A DNA stretch of 38,756 nt. Origin: Gemmatimonadota bacterium. Its GTDB lineage: Bacteria > Gemmatimonadota > Gemmatimonadetes > Gemmatimonadales > GWC2-71-9. The stretch is from assembly GCA_003220795.1 (NCBI GenBank), contig QHTK01000084.1, forward strand, positions 1 through 38,756. The letters run 5' to 3'. Below, piece by piece: positions 13,390 through 24,942 of this stretch. Every line of letters starts with the position of its first letter. The first letter of the stretch is position 1. Position numbers and translations under genes: made by a program. The notes beneath the pieces are model-generated. The model made no database searches. It was given only the letters and a program-made list of their open reading frames with translations, and was not told where the DNA came from.

Positions 13390-14379
13390 ATGTTTCTCTC
13401 ATGCGTCGTCGTACTTCTTATGACGGCCGCGCAGGCCCCCGCCGACTCGGGGCCCGCCGCGTTGTACCAGGCGTGGTGCAGCAAGTGCCACGGGACGGAC
13501 GGCCGCGGCCGGGCCGCCGCGACCACGCGCCTCGCCGTCCCGCCTGCCGATCTGCAGGAGTGCCAGGCCAGCACCGCCGAGCCCGAAGCCCGCTGGATCG
13601 GCATCGTGACGCAAGGCGGCGCGGCGTTCGGGCTGTCGCTCGACATGCCTGCGTTCGGAGAAGCCGGTACGCCCGCGCAGATCCGGGCCGTCGTCCGTTA
13701 CGCCCGCTCGTTGTGCGGCGATTCCGGCTGGCCTCCCGGTGAGCTCAACTTCCCGCGGTCGTTCCTCGTCGAAAAGGCGTTCCCGGAGAATGAGTGGGTC
13801 GTGACGGAAGCGGGGCGCGGCCAGGCGCTCATCTACGAGCGCCGCTTCGGTAAGCGGCTGCAGGTCGAGGGCGCGGCCCGTACGGTGTTCGATTCACTCC
13901 GTCGGCCGTTCGACGGTGTGACGGCATCCCTCAAGTACAACGTGTGGCATAGCCTGGAGCGCCGGGCGCTGGCGAGCCTGGGCGTGGAAGCGACGCCCCC
14001 GCTCGGCCGCCAGGAGACGTGGGAGATCGAGCCCTTCGTGTCCTTCGGAGCCAACCCCGGGGCGCTCGTGCTCCAGGGCGAAGTCGTGGCCTCGTGGGAG
14101 GAGGCCGCGGGGGTCACCGCATTCTCTTACCGGCTGGGCGTGGGACGCGAAGTCGGTCGCGTCGTGCCGATGCTTGACGCCGGATGGACGGTGCCGCGGG
14201 CAGGCGAGCACGCGTTGTCTCTCTATCCGCAGCTGTGGATGCGACTCTCCCGCTTGGGCCATGTGGCCGCGTCCGTCGGCGCGGAGGTCCGGGCAGTCGG
14301 GCCCGAGCCGCGCCGTCCAAGACTCATTGCGTTCGTGCTCTGGGACTACGGCGACGCGCCGCTATTGCACGGGTGGTAG
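13390..14379 (+). CDS. Cytochrome c fused to a beta-rich C-terminal domain
   Basis: A 329-residue exported protein. Residues 1-15 are a signal peptide (FLSCVVVLLMTAAQA). A single-haem cytochrome c domain covers about 20-118, with CSKCH at 30-34 and a likely Met ligand in LDMPAFGE. From about 125 to the end there is no haem motif; the segment is rich in alternating aromatic and polar residues (ALIYERRFGKRLQVEG, TAFSYRLGVGREVG, SLYPQLWMRLSRLGHVAASVGAEV) and resembles a small outer-membrane beta-barrel or barrel-like sheet. A cytochrome joined to a barrel would suit electron transfer across or at the outer membrane, but that is inference. It starts at ATG 13390, just after the inverted-repeat element, and its 3' end overlaps the opposing LysR gene by 56 nt. 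Confidence 0.8.
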   Translation: MFLSCVVVLLMTAAQAPADSGPAALYQAWCSKCHGTDGRGRAAATTRLAVPPADLQECQASTAEPEARWIGIVTQGGAAFGLSLDMPAFGEAGTPAQIRAVVRYARSLCGDSGWPPGELNFPRSFLVEKAFPENEWVVTEAGRGQALIYERRFGKRLQVEGAARTVFDSLRRPFDGVTASLKYNVWHSLERRALASLGVEATPPLGRQETWEIEPFVSFGANPGALVLQGEVVASWEEAAGVTAFSYRLGVGREVGRVVPMLDAGWTVPRAGEHALSLYPQLWMRLSRLGHVAASVGAEVRAVGPEPRRPRLIAFVLWDYGDAPLLHGW

Positions 14380-15352
14380 GGGTCGGAGCGGAGCGGCGGC
14401 CGAGCGCCTCGCCGCTCCCGGCGGTTTTCGTTGTGCCATCGGCATCTCCCACCGCCAGCCCGCTCCGGCGGGCCACTTCGACGAGCCGCTGCACCGCCGC
14501 CGACGCCTCCGGGAGCCACACCAGCGCGAGCCAGCACGGAATCGGAGGCTCGACAAACGGACGATACACGATCGCCTGCGAGCCCGTGCGGTACGGCGCG
14601 GCGATCGCCTCGCTCGCCAGCGCCCAGGCCTCGCCCGCGGCGATCAGCAGGTTGTGGGAGGGCGCCTCCTTGGGACGCTCGCGACGCCGCTGCGGCCGCA
14701 GGCCACGGTCTTGCAGAGCTTCCTCGAACACCTGGAGGAAACCGGGCCAGCGCAGCGAGGCGGATTGGAGCCAGGGGAGCGCCTGCAGGTCCGGCAACCG
14801 CACGGACGGCTGCGCCGCGAGCGGGTGGCTCGCCGGGAGCAGCACGCCTGTCGTGGCACAGTCGATCAGGCGGTGCGCGCCGAAGCCTGCCACGGGCCAC
14901 TGCGCGAGAAAGACGCTCGCGACATCGACCGTCCGCTCGCGGAGCGCCCGGTAGGTCTCCCCGTCGGTCTGGCTGGAGACCCGCACCTGCACGCCAGGAG
15001 AGGCGTCGCGAAATGTCGCCAGGAGGCCCTCGATGGTCGCGGCATAGAGCGACAGCTCGCCGTGCGCGAAGTGGAGTGTGGACGCTCGGTCCTCGGACGC
15101 GCCGCGGGCGCTCGCGATGGCGCGGGCCGCGCCGTCCAGGGTGTTGCGGGCTTCGGTGAAAAACGCCTCACCGGCGCGGGTGAGTCGAACCCCGCGGGGG
15201 ATTCGTTCGAACAACGCGACGCCCAACTCGGTCTCGAGATCGTGGATCTGCTTGGACAGGGCGGGTTGGGCGACGTGCAGGCGCCGCGCGGCGCGGGCGA
15301 ATCCGAGCTCCTCGGCGACGGCGACGAAATAACGAAGGTGTCGGAGCTCCAT
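14324..15352 (-). CDS. LysR-family transcriptional regulator
   Basis: A 342-residue regulator. The N-terminal winged helix-turn-helix is typical (MELRHLRYFVAVAEELGF, ARRLHVAQPALSKQIHDLE, FERIPRGVRLTRAG), followed by a linker helix and a periplasmic-binding-like effector domain (about 90-300). The C-terminal 35 residues are Arg/Ala/Ser-rich and extend past the usual 300-residue length, overlapping the cytochrome c gene; they may be dispensable. ATG 15352 has GGGAAAG just upstream and a well-spaced promoter. It is divergent from the HTH/MEDS regulator gene, the usual place for a LysR target, so it may regulate that gene. The inducer cannot be told. Confidence 0.92.
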   Translation of the reverse strand: MELRHLRYFVAVAEELGFARAARRLHVAQPALSKQIHDLETELGVALFERIPRGVRLTRAGEAFFTEARNTLDGAARAIASARGASEDRASTLHFAHGELSLYAATIEGLLATFRDASPGVQVRVSSQTDGETYRALRERTVDVASVFLAQWPVAGFGAHRLIDCATTGVLLPASHPLAAQPSVRLPDLQALPWLQSASLRWPGFLQVFEEALQDRGLRPQRRRERPKEAPSHNLLIAAGEAWALASEAIAAPYRTGSQAIVYRPFVEPPIPCWLALVWLPEASAAVQRLVEVARRSGLAVGDADGTTKTAGSGEALGRRSAPTPTTRAIAARRRSPRARTQ

Positions 15353-15372
15353 CTTTCCCTTTAGTGATCTTT

Positions 15373-15401
15373 GATATACTATGCTACACAACGATCGTCA
15401 A
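15373..15401 (-). promoter_or_regulatory. Sigma-70-type promoter of the LysR gene
   Basis: Minus strand: TTGACG (15401-15396), 17-nt spacer, TATATC (15378-15373), then a short leader to the ATG at 15352. The same 74-nt region must hold the promoter of the divergent gene, and LysR proteins typically bind such regions. Confidence 0.65.
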
Positions 15402-15426
15402 CAGGGCACGGTTCCTGGACCGCGCG

Positions 15427-16128
15427 ATGGCGCACGAACCCGAGCTGCTCGACATCGCCCAGGCGGCGGTGTTCCTGCACGTCAGCCAAATGTCGCTGCG
15501 CCGCTGGACCAACTCCGGCCGGCTGCCCTGCTTCCGCGTCGGTGGGCGGCGGGAGCGGCGCTTCCGCCGCGCCGATCTGCTCGCGTTTCTGGAGCGGACC
15601 GGCGAGCCCGCGCCGGCGCCCCCCGCTGGGCACCTGTGCGGACTGTACACGAGTGGAGCGGCGCGGGAGCGACAGGCCGCGGCCTTTCTGGCGAAGGGGC
15701 TGGAGGCCGAGGGCACGTGCTTTCTGGCGGCGGAGCCGACCGTTCGCAAGCGCGTGCTGGCGGGGCTCGCCCGCGATTGGCCCGCGGCGCCGGCCGCCGC
15801 CCGCAGCGGCCGGCTCGTCGTGTCGCGGTACGCCCGACTCCCGGCCGCGCAGCTCGAGTACTGGGAGGCGGGGTTCGCCGACGCCAGGCGCGCCGGTGCG
15901 GGGGAACTGCGCGTAGTAGGCGATATCTCGGGCGAGCGCCTCGGGCGGCACCGCTCGTTCGGTGACCTGCTCGTCTACGAGCGCGACTACGGAGCGCTGG
16001 CGCGGCGTTTCGGCGTAGCCACCCTGTGCTTGTACGATGCCCGCCGGCTCTCCGGCGTGCAGGCTGCCCGCATGCTGCAGGTGCACACCGACATGCTTCG
16101 GGAAACGCCGGCCGACGTCTCGCCGTGA
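15427..16128 (+). CDS. Excisionase-type HTH plus MEDS (DcmR-like) sensory regulator
   Basis: A 233-residue protein in two parts. Residues 6-58 are a MerR/excisionase-like helix-turn-helix (LLDIAQAAVFLHVSQMSLRRWTNSGRLPCFRVGGRRERRF, ADLLAFL). Residues 68-225 match the MEDS domain of DcmR and related methylotroph/methanogen regulators, starting GHLCGLYTSGAARERQAAAFLAKGL and continuing GTCFLAAEP; DcmR represses dichloromethane dehalogenase in Methylobacterium. What this domain senses is not known. ATG 15427 is preferred because it places the HTH at the N-terminus; GTG 15364 is an alternative. It is divergent from the LysR gene and ends 9 nt from the opposing chemoreceptor stop. Confidence 0.82.
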   Translation: MAHEPELLDIAQAAVFLHVSQMSLRRWTNSGRLPCFRVGGRRERRFRRADLLAFLERTGEPAPAPPAGHLCGLYTSGAARERQAAAFLAKGLEAEGTCFLAAEPTVRKRVLAGLARDWPAAPAAARSGRLVVSRYARLPAAQLEYWEAGFADARRAGAGELRVVGDISGERLGRHRSFGDLLVYERDYGALARRFGVATLCLYDARRLSGVQAARMLQVHTDMLRETPADVSP

Positions 16129-16137
16129 CTCGACCCC

Positions 16138-17754
16138 TCACGCCTTTCCGTTGACGTTGAAGCGCTGAATCGTCTCGGTGAGCCGGGCCGCCGCCACCGA
16201 GAGGTGTTGCGATGTAGTCGTGAGCTCGCCCAGTGACGCGATCTGCTGCTCGGTCGCCGCCGAGGTCTGCTCCGCGCCCTGGGCGGCCGAGTCGGCGATG
16301 CCGGCCACCTCCTCCATCTGTCGCACCACGTCGCGCATGCGGCGCACCTGGCCTTCGGTCTCGCCCGCGAACGCGGTGGCGAACTGCACGGTCGCGTTCA
16401 AGTCCGCGAAGATCGCGTCGAGCGCCTGCCGCACGGCGCTCGAGACGGCGTCCACACCCTGAGCGGTGCGCCGCCCCTCGTCCATCGCCGCCACCACCTG
16501 GGTGATCTGCTCCTGGGTCTGGCGCACCCGGGCGCGCACCTCCTCGGCCGAGCGGGAGCTCTGCTCGGACAACTTCCGCACCTCGTCCGCCACGACGCGG
16601 AACCCCAGGCCGTGCTGTCCGGCGCGGGCCGCCTCGATGGCGGCGTTCAAGGCCAGCAGATCGGTCTGGCTCGCGATCCGCGCGATGGTGTCGACGAGCT
16701 TTCCGACCTCGCGGGACCCCTGCTCCAACGTCCCGGCCGCGCGCGAGACCTGGTCCAGGTGGGCGACCAGGCTGACCAACAGCTCGCTGGCGCGCGCGAT
16801 CTCGGCGCCGTGACGGCGGGCCTGCTGTGCCACCGCGTTGATTTGCCGCTCGGCCTCCTGGGCGCGCCCGTGCAGCTGCGAGGCGATCCCGGCCGCCGCC
16901 TCCGAGTCTTCCCGTCCGTGACCGATGAGCTGGCGCTGCCGCGCGGTGCCGCGGGACAGCTGCTGTGCCGTGGCGGCGATCTGCTGCGATGCCAGCTGCA
17001 CCTCCTGCGCCGAGCCCGCGAGCTGTTGCGCCCCGGTCGTGAGCTCCTGGGCCTGCTGCTGCACCTGACGCACGATCTCGGCGATCGCCTCGGTCGTACG
17101 GTTCACGCTCATCCCGAGGGAGCCCAGCTCGTCGAGCGCCGCGTCCGCCACCTGCCCGGTCAGATCGCCGCGCTCCACTTGCACCAACGCCTCGCGCGTC
17201 GCTCGCAGGCGGCTCACGATCCGGGTGAGCATGGGGACCAGAATGCCGCAGGCGACCGCGAGCCCGAGCGACTCCTGCAAGACAAGGCTCCAGCTCCAAT
17301 CGCCCGCCGCCGCGCGGAGCGCGGTGGCCAACCCGAACCCCGTCAGGTTGAGCGCCAGCGCCTGCCACGCTTCGGTGCGCCCGAGATACCACGCCGCCTC
17401 GAGTGGCGCGATGAGATAGGCCGCGTACAGCACGTGCCCGGTAGGGCCGAGCGCGTACAACAGCGTGGAGATCACGCCCGAGCCGATGGCAATGTTGACG
17501 TGGGTGTACCCCGGGCGGAACGGCGTATCGCGGGTGATCCGATACATCGCGATGTTGGCCGCCGCGAACACCGCCGCGAAGCCGACGATCAGCCACCAGG
17601 AGACGGGAACGAGACGCGCCAGGCGCACCGCCGCGAGGAGGGCCACGCCCAGTCCCAGCAACGTCCAGCGCGCCCGCGTGTTCGCCAGCACGTACTGGCG
17701 CTGCGCGGCGCGACTCTCCTCGGCGAGCTGGGCGGCGAGGGCGGGCGCGGACAT
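16138..17754 (-). CDS. Methyl-accepting chemotaxis protein with a multi-pass membrane input region
   Basis: A 538-residue chemoreceptor. Residues 1-190 contain about six hydrophobic segments (30-47, 52-70, 85-102, 107-122, 132-148, 157-178) with hardly any periplasmic loop, unlike the usual two-helix receptor with a large sensor domain. Then come a HAMP-like stretch ([24 protein letters not shown]) and a long coiled-coil signalling domain whose hairpin tip reads [20 protein letters not shown] and [16 protein letters not shown], the CheA/CheW contact region. No che genes are in the window, so it is an orphan receptor. The input design suggests sensing within the membrane, for example redox or energy state. 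It lies 40 nt downstream of the DUF5916 gene and may be co-transcribed. No ribosome site precedes the ATG. Confidence 0.92.
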   Translation of the reverse strand: MSAPALAAQLAEESRAAQRQYVLANTRARWTLLGLGVALLAAVRLARLVPVSWWLIVGFAAVFAAANIAMYRITRDTPFRPGYTHVNIAIGSGVISTLLYALGPTGHVLYAAYLIAPLEAAWYLGRTEAWQALALNLTGFGLATALRAAAGDWSWSLVLQESLGLAVACGILVPMLTRIVSRLRATREALVQVERGDLTGQVADAALDELGSLGMSVNRTTEAIAEIVRQVQQQAQELTTGAQQLAGSAQEVQLASQQIAATAQQLSRGTARQRQLIGHGREDSEAAAGIASQLHGRAQEAERQINAVAQQARRHGAEIARASELLVSLVAHLDQVSRAAGTLEQGSREVGKLVDTIARIASQTDLLALNAAIEAARAGQHGLGFRVVADEVRKLSEQSSRSAEEVRARVRQTQEQITQVVAAMDEGRRTAQGVDAVSSAVRQALDAIFADLNATVQFATAFAGETEGQVRRMRDVVRQMEEVAGIADSAAQGAEQTSAATEQQIASLGELTTTSQHLSVAAARLTETIQRFNVNGKA

Positions 17755-17794
17755 GGGGACAAGATGAGCGGCGCCCGCGGCCGGGGGTAGTGGG

Positions 17795-20104
17795 CTACAT
17801 CCGCAGGAGGTAGCTGATCTTCAAGAAGAAGCCGTCCGAGGCGCGGCTCAGGTTTTGGAAGCGGAACGCCTCGGGCTCGATGAGTGAAGTACCGTAGCCG
17901 AAGAAGATCAGCGTCCCCGGCAGCGGCTTGTAGGAGAACAGCAAGTCGTTGCGAAAGTCGTTCGTCACCACCGCCGCCGCTCCGCTCCCGTTCACCAGGA
18001 TCGGCTGCCCGGTGCGAGGATCTTCGAGCGCGACCTGGTCCTGCGCGAAGTACTGGCCCACGTACCGGAAGAAGACGGCGCGCGAGAGCTGGTACTCGAG
18101 CTTCACGCGCGGGATGTTCGCCGTCGAAAAGCGGCTCCCGTCGCGCGCCCGGGTGAGCCGCACGTGGGCCCAACGCGCCTCGAGGTGGACGGCGGGACTG
18201 GGCTTCCACGCGGCGGTGGCCTGGACGACGAATTGGCGCCCGGCCGCCGCTTCCGCGAAGATCGCCGTCGCGCCGTAGCTCAGGTTCGCGGTGAGCGTGA
18301 ACGCCCGCTGCGGCGTACTCATGCCCGCGTTCGTGGCCCAGAGATTGTAGAGTCCGTGCGGCACTACGAACGGAATCGTGTCCGCTGTGCGGTCCACCCG
18401 GTATGCGCTGTACGCTTCAGCAACGAATCGTTGCGCGTGGCTCGTGAGCTGCGCCGTGAGGTTCCAGCCGCCGCGCAGCGTGGCACTCCCGTCGAGTTCG
18501 GGGCCGCCCTCGAAGATGCCGCGCATCCGGAAGAAGTCGTCGTACCGCCACAGCGGGAAGAGGTTCACGAACGCGCTCACTTGTTCCAAGACTGAGCCGG
18601 GTGCGCCGTACCAGGTGAACCGGTTGTAGACCCTCGCCTGGACGAAGTCCACGCGGTTGATGAACCCGCTCCGTGTCGCAAACTCGGACGTGGCTCCCTG
18701 TAGCTCATAGTGGTTCCCGTAACTGCGCCCGGTGCGGTCGCCGAACGTCACTGCCCACAACTGTCCCGCGCGCGCGCCGCTCCCGTCCCTGGTCCACGAG
18801 CCCACGACCTGCGCCTGCGAAAACCAGATCTTCTTCCAGACAACCCGCGCATCCGCGCCGAGGACGCGACTGTAGTCGCCGCCATCGATGCGGTCGGTGT
18901 AGACGAGCCCGGCCGTGGAGCTCGCCCCCAGGTCGCGGCGCAGCCGCAGCAGGTTGTAGACCGGATTGCTCCCGGCAGCGGACTGGGTGTGGTCGTCCAC
19001 GGCGCCGAGGTAGGCGACCGCCGTGCCACCCAGCTTGCCCGTGAGCTTCGCTCCCGCGACGGGCTGCACGATCTGTCGCGTGTAGATCAAGCGGTTCGGC
19101 GTGTCGAACTGCTCGAGCCCGTCCAGGAAGAACGGCCGCTTCTCCGGATAGAACAGCGCGAAGCGCTCGTTGACCGTGACCTGGCCGACGTCGGCCTCGA
19201 CCTGGGAGAAATCCGGGTGAGCGGTGGCGGTGAGACCCAGGTTCTGCGTGAGCCCCCAGCGCACGTTGCCGCCCAGCTCGGGAGTGCCGCGGTAGTCGTA
19301 GCCGGCGCTGGCCGGTGCGCCGTCGACCTTGGAGGTGAATTCGGGCGTGAGATCGACGACCACCCCGCGCTTCAATCCGGTGAGCCCTGTGAGCCGGCCG
19401 GACTGAATCAGGAAGCTGGCGCTCGCCCGGAACACCGGCGTCCAGGTGTCCTCGTAGCCCGAGTGCTGCACTACCCGCACCACCTGCAGGCCCCACGACT
19501 GGGGATCGGCGCTTTGATAACGCAGGCTCTTGAAGGGGATGCGCACCTCGACCTCGTACCCCCAGTCGGTGCGGTGGCCGTGAGACTGGTAGACGAAGTC
19601 CGGGCTCAGGTCCACGATGCCGTCGTATCGCCCGGTGGCGGACGCGCCGCCGCCCGCGGCGCCCGCGTCCTGCCCCTCGCTGCGCACGCCGTCCTCCTGC
19701 ACGCCGAGCGGGTTCACCGCGAACAACAGCGCGCGGCGGTGGTCGTTGTAGGTGTCGAGCAGGATCTGGATGTTGTCGTCCGCGTCGATGTGGTCGCGGT
19801 CGGCCAGCGTGGCCCGCACCACGTTGCCGTGCGGCTCGTAGGCGCGCACGCCGAACCAGATGGCGTCGGGCGCATACCACACGAGCACTTCGGTGGAATC
19901 TTCGGCGGGCCGGCCATCGACGGGGCGGTACTGCGAGAAGCCGACCAGACGCGCGGCCCGCCGCCACACCGGCTCGTCGAGCATGCCGTCGACGCGGGGG
20001 TCCGCTTCGATCCGCGGGAGCGCCACGGCGAGCTGCTTCTTCCAACCGTCGTAGGTCGGCGGGTCGGGGACGCCCGACTGGAGCAGGAGCAGCAGGGCGA
20101 GCAT
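17795..20104 (-). CDS. Outer-membrane CBM9-like/DUF5916 protein
   Basis: A 769-residue protein. A short signal peptide ([11 protein letters not shown]) is followed by a CBM9-like beta-sandwich (about 28-235; [63 protein letters not shown]). The remainder is the DUF5916 region, rich in aromatic-ended beta strands and ending in [11 protein letters not shown], as in outer-membrane barrels; [21 protein letters not shown] is a family hallmark. Such genes are multiplied in Bacteroidota and Gemmatimonadota, and their role (binding or uptake of glycans or peptides) is unproven. The ATG at 20104 lies 7 nt after TAGGTT with no ribosome site, so it may be leaderless. The upstream ABC operon ends 104 nt away. 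Confidence 0.9.
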   Translation of the reverse strand: MLALLLLLQSGVPDPPTYDGWKKQLAVALPRIEADPRVDGMLDEPVWRRAARLVGFSQYRPVDGRPAEDSTEVLVWYAPDAIWFGVRAYEPHGNVVRATLADRDHIDADDNIQILLDTYNDHRRALLFAVNPLGVQEDGVRSEGQDAGAAGGGASATGRYDGIVDLSPDFVYQSHGHRTDWGYEVEVRIPFKSLRYQSADPQSWGLQVVRVVQHSGYEDTWTPVFRASASFLIQSGRLTGLTGLKRGVVVDLTPEFTSKVDGAPASAGYDYRGTPELGGNVRWGLTQNLGLTATAHPDFSQVEADVGQVTVNERFALFYPEKRPFFLDGLEQFDTPNRLIYTRQIVQPVAGAKLTGKLGGTAVAYLGAVDDHTQSAAGSNPVYNLLRLRRDLGASSTAGLVYTDRIDGGDYSRVLGADARVVWKKIWFSQAQVVGSWTRDGSGARAGQLWAVTFGDRTGRSYGNHYELQGATSEFATRSGFINRVDFVQARVYNRFTWYGAPGSVLEQVSAFVNLFPLWRYDDFFRMRGIFEGGPELDGSATLRGGWNLTAQLTSHAQRFVAEAYSAYRVDRTADTIPFVVPHGLYNLWATNAGMSTPQRAFTLTANLSYGATAIFAEAAAGRQFVVQATAAWKPSPAVHLEARWAHVRLTRARDGSRFSTANIPRVKLEYQLSRAVFFRYVGQYFAQDQVALEDPRTGQPILVNGSGAAAVVTNDFRNDLLFSYKPLPGTLIFFGYGTSLIEPEAFRFQNLSRASDGFFLKISYLLRM

Positions 20105-20111
20105 GGCGTGA

Positions 20112-20117
20112 AACCTA
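20112..20117 (-). promoter_or_regulatory. Possible -10 of the DUF5916 gene, leaderless arrangement
   Basis: Minus strand: TAGGTT, then TCACGCC, then ATG (20104). A weak -35 (TTCCGC) is 17 nt upstream, inside the heptamer repeats. The distance to the ATG equals that at four other starts in this window. Confidence 0.4.
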
Positions 20118-20123
20118 AGTGGG

Positions 20124-20208
20124 GAGTGCGGCGTGCGGAATGCGGAATGGATCGACCGGCCTCGAGCGGTCGCCTACGAATCGTCAGCCAACCACGCTAC
20201 TCCGCACT

Positions 20209-20209
<1 letters not shown>
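20124..20209. repeat. Heptamer repeats and inverted repeat between the exporter operon and the DUF5916 gene
   Basis: Three 7-nt units (GTGCGGC, GTGCGGA, ATGCGGA) lie at about 20126-20146. GAGTGCGG (20124-20131) is the complement of CCGCACTC (20202-20209), which overlaps the permease stop codon. Between them GACCG and CGGTC can form a second small hairpin. Together these could end the long upstream operon, though no T-tract is present. Confidence 0.45.
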
Positions 20210-21423
<1,214 letters not shown>

Positions 21424-21425
21424 CG

Positions 21426-22658
21426 TTACCGCGCCCCGCTGCCGGAGAGCACGACGACCGTGTCCTGCTCGGTCAAGCCGCTCGTGACCTCGATGTAGTC
21501 CAGGTCGGTGAGGCCGGTTTGGATGGAGGCCGGCACGATCTTGCCGCCCCGCCGCACGAACACGATGTAGCTGCCACCCGCACTACTGGTGGTCGACCCA
21601 CCGGCCGACCGGCTCCCCTTCGACGGCTCCGCCGCGTGAAGCTTACTGCCGTCTCCTCCCGCGGCCGGCGGGGACGCGGCCGTCGCCTGCGTATCCGCGA
21701 GTTGCTGCTGCACGAGACGCGGGTCGAGGCCCAGTACGCTGACCGCCGATGCGACGTCCCGCGGCGTCCGCAGCGCGGCGTTCGGCACCGCCAGCACCCC
21801 CTGGCGCTGTCCCGTGTGGATCTCGACTTCGGTGTTCATCCCCGGCTTGAGCAGGTGGTCGGGGTTCAGGATGTCCACATCGACCGGAAACATCGTCACG
21901 TTCTGGGTGACCTGCGCCTGGGGTTCGATCTTGAGGACATGGCCCTCGAACTGGCGATTCGGGTACGCATCGACGGTGATCGTGACGGGCACCCCCGGTC
22001 GCACCTTGCCCACGTCGGTCTCATCCACGAGCGCCGACACCCGCACCGTGTCGAGGTTCGCCATCTTCAGGATGACGGTGCCTCCGCCGACGTCGTTGGT
22101 GGGACTCGAGATCACCGTCCCGAGCACCGCGTCGAGCTCGAGAATGGTGCCGGTGATGGGCGCCTGGACCTGCGTGTCCTGCATCGCGTCCCTGGCGGTC
22201 TGGAGGTTTGCCTCGGCGGTGGCGACGGCCGCCTGGGCCGTCGCAAAGGAGAGCTTCGCGGCCTCGTAATCGCTCTCGGTGATGGACTTGCTCTGGAACA
22301 GCGCGTCGCTGCGCTTGAGCTGCGCCGTCGCGTTCTCGCGCTGCGCCTGGGCCACGTTGAGGTTCGCCTGGGCCTGGGTCAGATTGTTGCGCGGAATGCG
22401 CGGGTCGATCTTGGCGAGGAGCGTGCCCCTCTTGACCTCGTCCCCCGTCTGGACCGGCATCTCGAGGATCTCGCCCGAGGCCTTCGATTTCACGCTCAGC
22501 GTCAGGATCGGCTGGATCGCACCGGAGGCGGTGGCGGTGACGACGATGTCGCGCCGCGCCACGGGGACCAGCGAGTACGGTGGCGCGGTCTCCACCTTGT
22601 GGCAGGCGGCGACGCCCGCGATCACCGCGGCGGTCGTCACGCGGAGCGATCGCGTCAC
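21426..22658 (-). CDS. Efflux periplasmic adaptor (HlyD/MacA family), second copy
   Basis: A 410-residue adaptor that links the MacB-type permease to TolC. AGVAAC is a lipobox (anchor Cys19). The order is: beta-barrel/lipoyl segment (VVTATASGAIQPILTLSVKSKASGEI), a long alpha-hairpin (about 95-165, [23 protein letters not shown]), the second lipoyl half ([15 protein letters not shown]), and a beta-barrel (LVDETDVGKVRPGVPVTITVDAYP). A Gly/Ser-rich linker at about 330-360 precedes the last strands ([26 protein letters not shown]). It is a paralogue of the gene just upstream, with long runs of identity such as [10 protein letters not shown] and [18 protein letters not shown]. It overlaps that gene by 4 nt. 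Confidence 0.93.
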   Translation of the reverse strand: MTRSLRVTTAAVIAGVAACHKVETAPPYSLVPVARRDIVVTATASGAIQPILTLSVKSKASGEILEMPVQTGDEVKRGTLLAKIDPRIPRNNLTQAQANLNVAQAQRENATAQLKRSDALFQSKSITESDYEAAKLSFATAQAAVATAEANLQTARDAMQDTQVQAPITGTILELDAVLGTVISSPTNDVGGGTVILKMANLDTVRVSALVDETDVGKVRPGVPVTITVDAYPNRQFEGHVLKIEPQAQVTQNVTMFPVDVDILNPDHLLKPGMNTEVEIHTGQRQGVLAVPNAALRTPRDVASAVSVLGLDPRLVQQQLADTQATAASPPAAGGDGSKLHAAEPSKGSRSAGGSTTSSAGGSYIVFVRRGGKIVPASIQTGLTDLDYIEVTSGLTEQDTVVVLSGSGAR

Positions 22659-24204
22659 GGCGGGCCCCTTCTCCCGGTGGTCGCGGGAGTGCTCTGCGAC
22701 TGTTGCTGTCGCAGGCCGGGCAGCCCGCCGCCGGTGACGTTCTGGAACCGCTGGCGGAACTGCTGCTGCGCCTGCACGAGCGACGCGCTCGGCAGCACCA
22801 GAACCGTGTCCTGCTCCGTCAGGCCGCTCGTCACCTCGATGTAGTCCTGATCGGTGAGGCCGGTCCTGATCGGCACCGGCACCGGCTGGCCATGCCGCAG
22901 GGCGAAGACGATGAAGTTGCTGCCGAGCTCGCCGCGGGCTCCCCGGCCGCCCCGTCCCCCGCCCCCGCCGTTTCCACCCCCGCCCTCCCCGCCGCCGGCC
23001 CGCTGAAACTGGCTGCGCATCTGTTGTAGCATGGCTTGCTCCGCCGGAGTCAGCGTCTGACCGCTCATGCGCTTTTGGAAAGCCGCCCGCACCTGTTCGG
23101 CGGTCACGCCGGGGGGCAGGGTGATCGTCCGGCCGCTGGGCGTCGTAAACGTCGCTCCACCACCGCCCGTGCCGGTCTGCCCCTTCCCGCTGTCCCCGGG
23201 GGCGATGCTGTCTCGCGGCGCCCGCCGTGGCGTCGGAGCGGTGGCGAGCCGTTGCAGCACGAGATCGGGGTCCAGGCCGAGCACGCTCGCCGCGGAGCCG
23301 ACGTCGCGCTGCGTGCGCAGCGCGGCGTTGGGCACCGCCAGCACGCCCTGGCGCTGCCCCGTGTGGACCTTGACCTCGGTGTTCATCCCCGGCTTGAGCA
23401 GGTGCCCGGGGTTCGGGATGCCGACGAGCACGGTGAACATCGTGGCGTTCTGGACCACCTGGGCCTGCGGCTTGATCTTCACGACCGCGCCCGCGAATGG
23501 CTGGTTCGGAAACGCGTCGACGGTGATCGTCGCCGGCATCCCGGGCTGCACCTTGCCCACGTCGGTCTCGTTGACGAGCGCGGAGTCCTGCACGGCATCG
23601 AGGTTCGCCATCTTCAGGATGACCGTGCCGCCGCCGAGCGTGGGGCTCGAGATCACGGTGCCGAGCACGGCGTCGATCTCGAGGATGGTACCGGTGATCG
23701 GCGAGCGGACCTGAGTGTCCTCCATCGCGTCCTTGGCGGTCTGGAGGTTCGCCGTGGCCGTCACGACGGCCGCCTGCGCCGTCGCGGCGGCGAGCTTGGC
23801 GACTTCGTAGTCCGTCTCGGCGATGGAATTGCTGCGAAACAGGTCCTCGCTCCGCTTGAGCTGCGCCGTGGCGTTTTCCAGTTGTGCCCGCGCCTTGTCG
23901 AGGTTCGCCTGGGCCTCGGTCAGGTTGTCGCGCGGAATCCGGGGGTCGATCTTGGCCAAGAGCCGACCCTGTTGGACCTCGTCTCCCGTCTGGACCGGCA
24001 TGCCGATGATTTCCCCCCAGGCTTTCGACTTCACCGTGAAGGTGAGCACCGGCTGGATCACGCCGTCGGCGACCGCCGCCACGACGATGTCGCGCCGCTC
24101 GACGGGGACCTTTTCGTACAGGGGCGCGGATTCCGCCTTCTTGCAGGCGGCATAGCCCACCGCCAGCGCCGCGGACGCGGCGACTCGCAGCGATCGGGGT
24201 ACGC

Positions 24205-24208
<4 letters not shown>
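22655..24208 (-). CDS. Efflux periplasmic adaptor (HlyD/MacA family), first copy with a C-terminal insertion
   Basis: A 517-residue adaptor, about 100 residues longer than its tandem paralogue. The core domains are the same: [26 protein letters not shown], alpha-hairpin about 97-165, [15 protein letters not shown], barrel [24 protein letters not shown]. The extra part at about 325-430 has a strand-like [13 protein letters not shown], a helix ([33 protein letters not shown], containing an LTPAEQ motif like that of Spy proteins), and a glycine/arginine-rich stretch (405-425). The tail is Gln-rich. The signal peptide has Cys22, but Tyr at -3 makes lipidation doubtful. It overlaps the ATPase gene and the second adaptor by 4 nt each. 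Confidence 0.92.

Positions 24209-24938
<730 letters not shown>

Positions 24939-24942
<4 letters not shown>

Noticed and set aside
15482..17596. 704-codon minus-strand open frame across the MEDS regulator and chemoreceptor genes
   Set aside because: It is Arg/Gly/Ala-rich, has no family motifs and lies in another frame of two well-supported genes; long spurious frames are common at this GC content.
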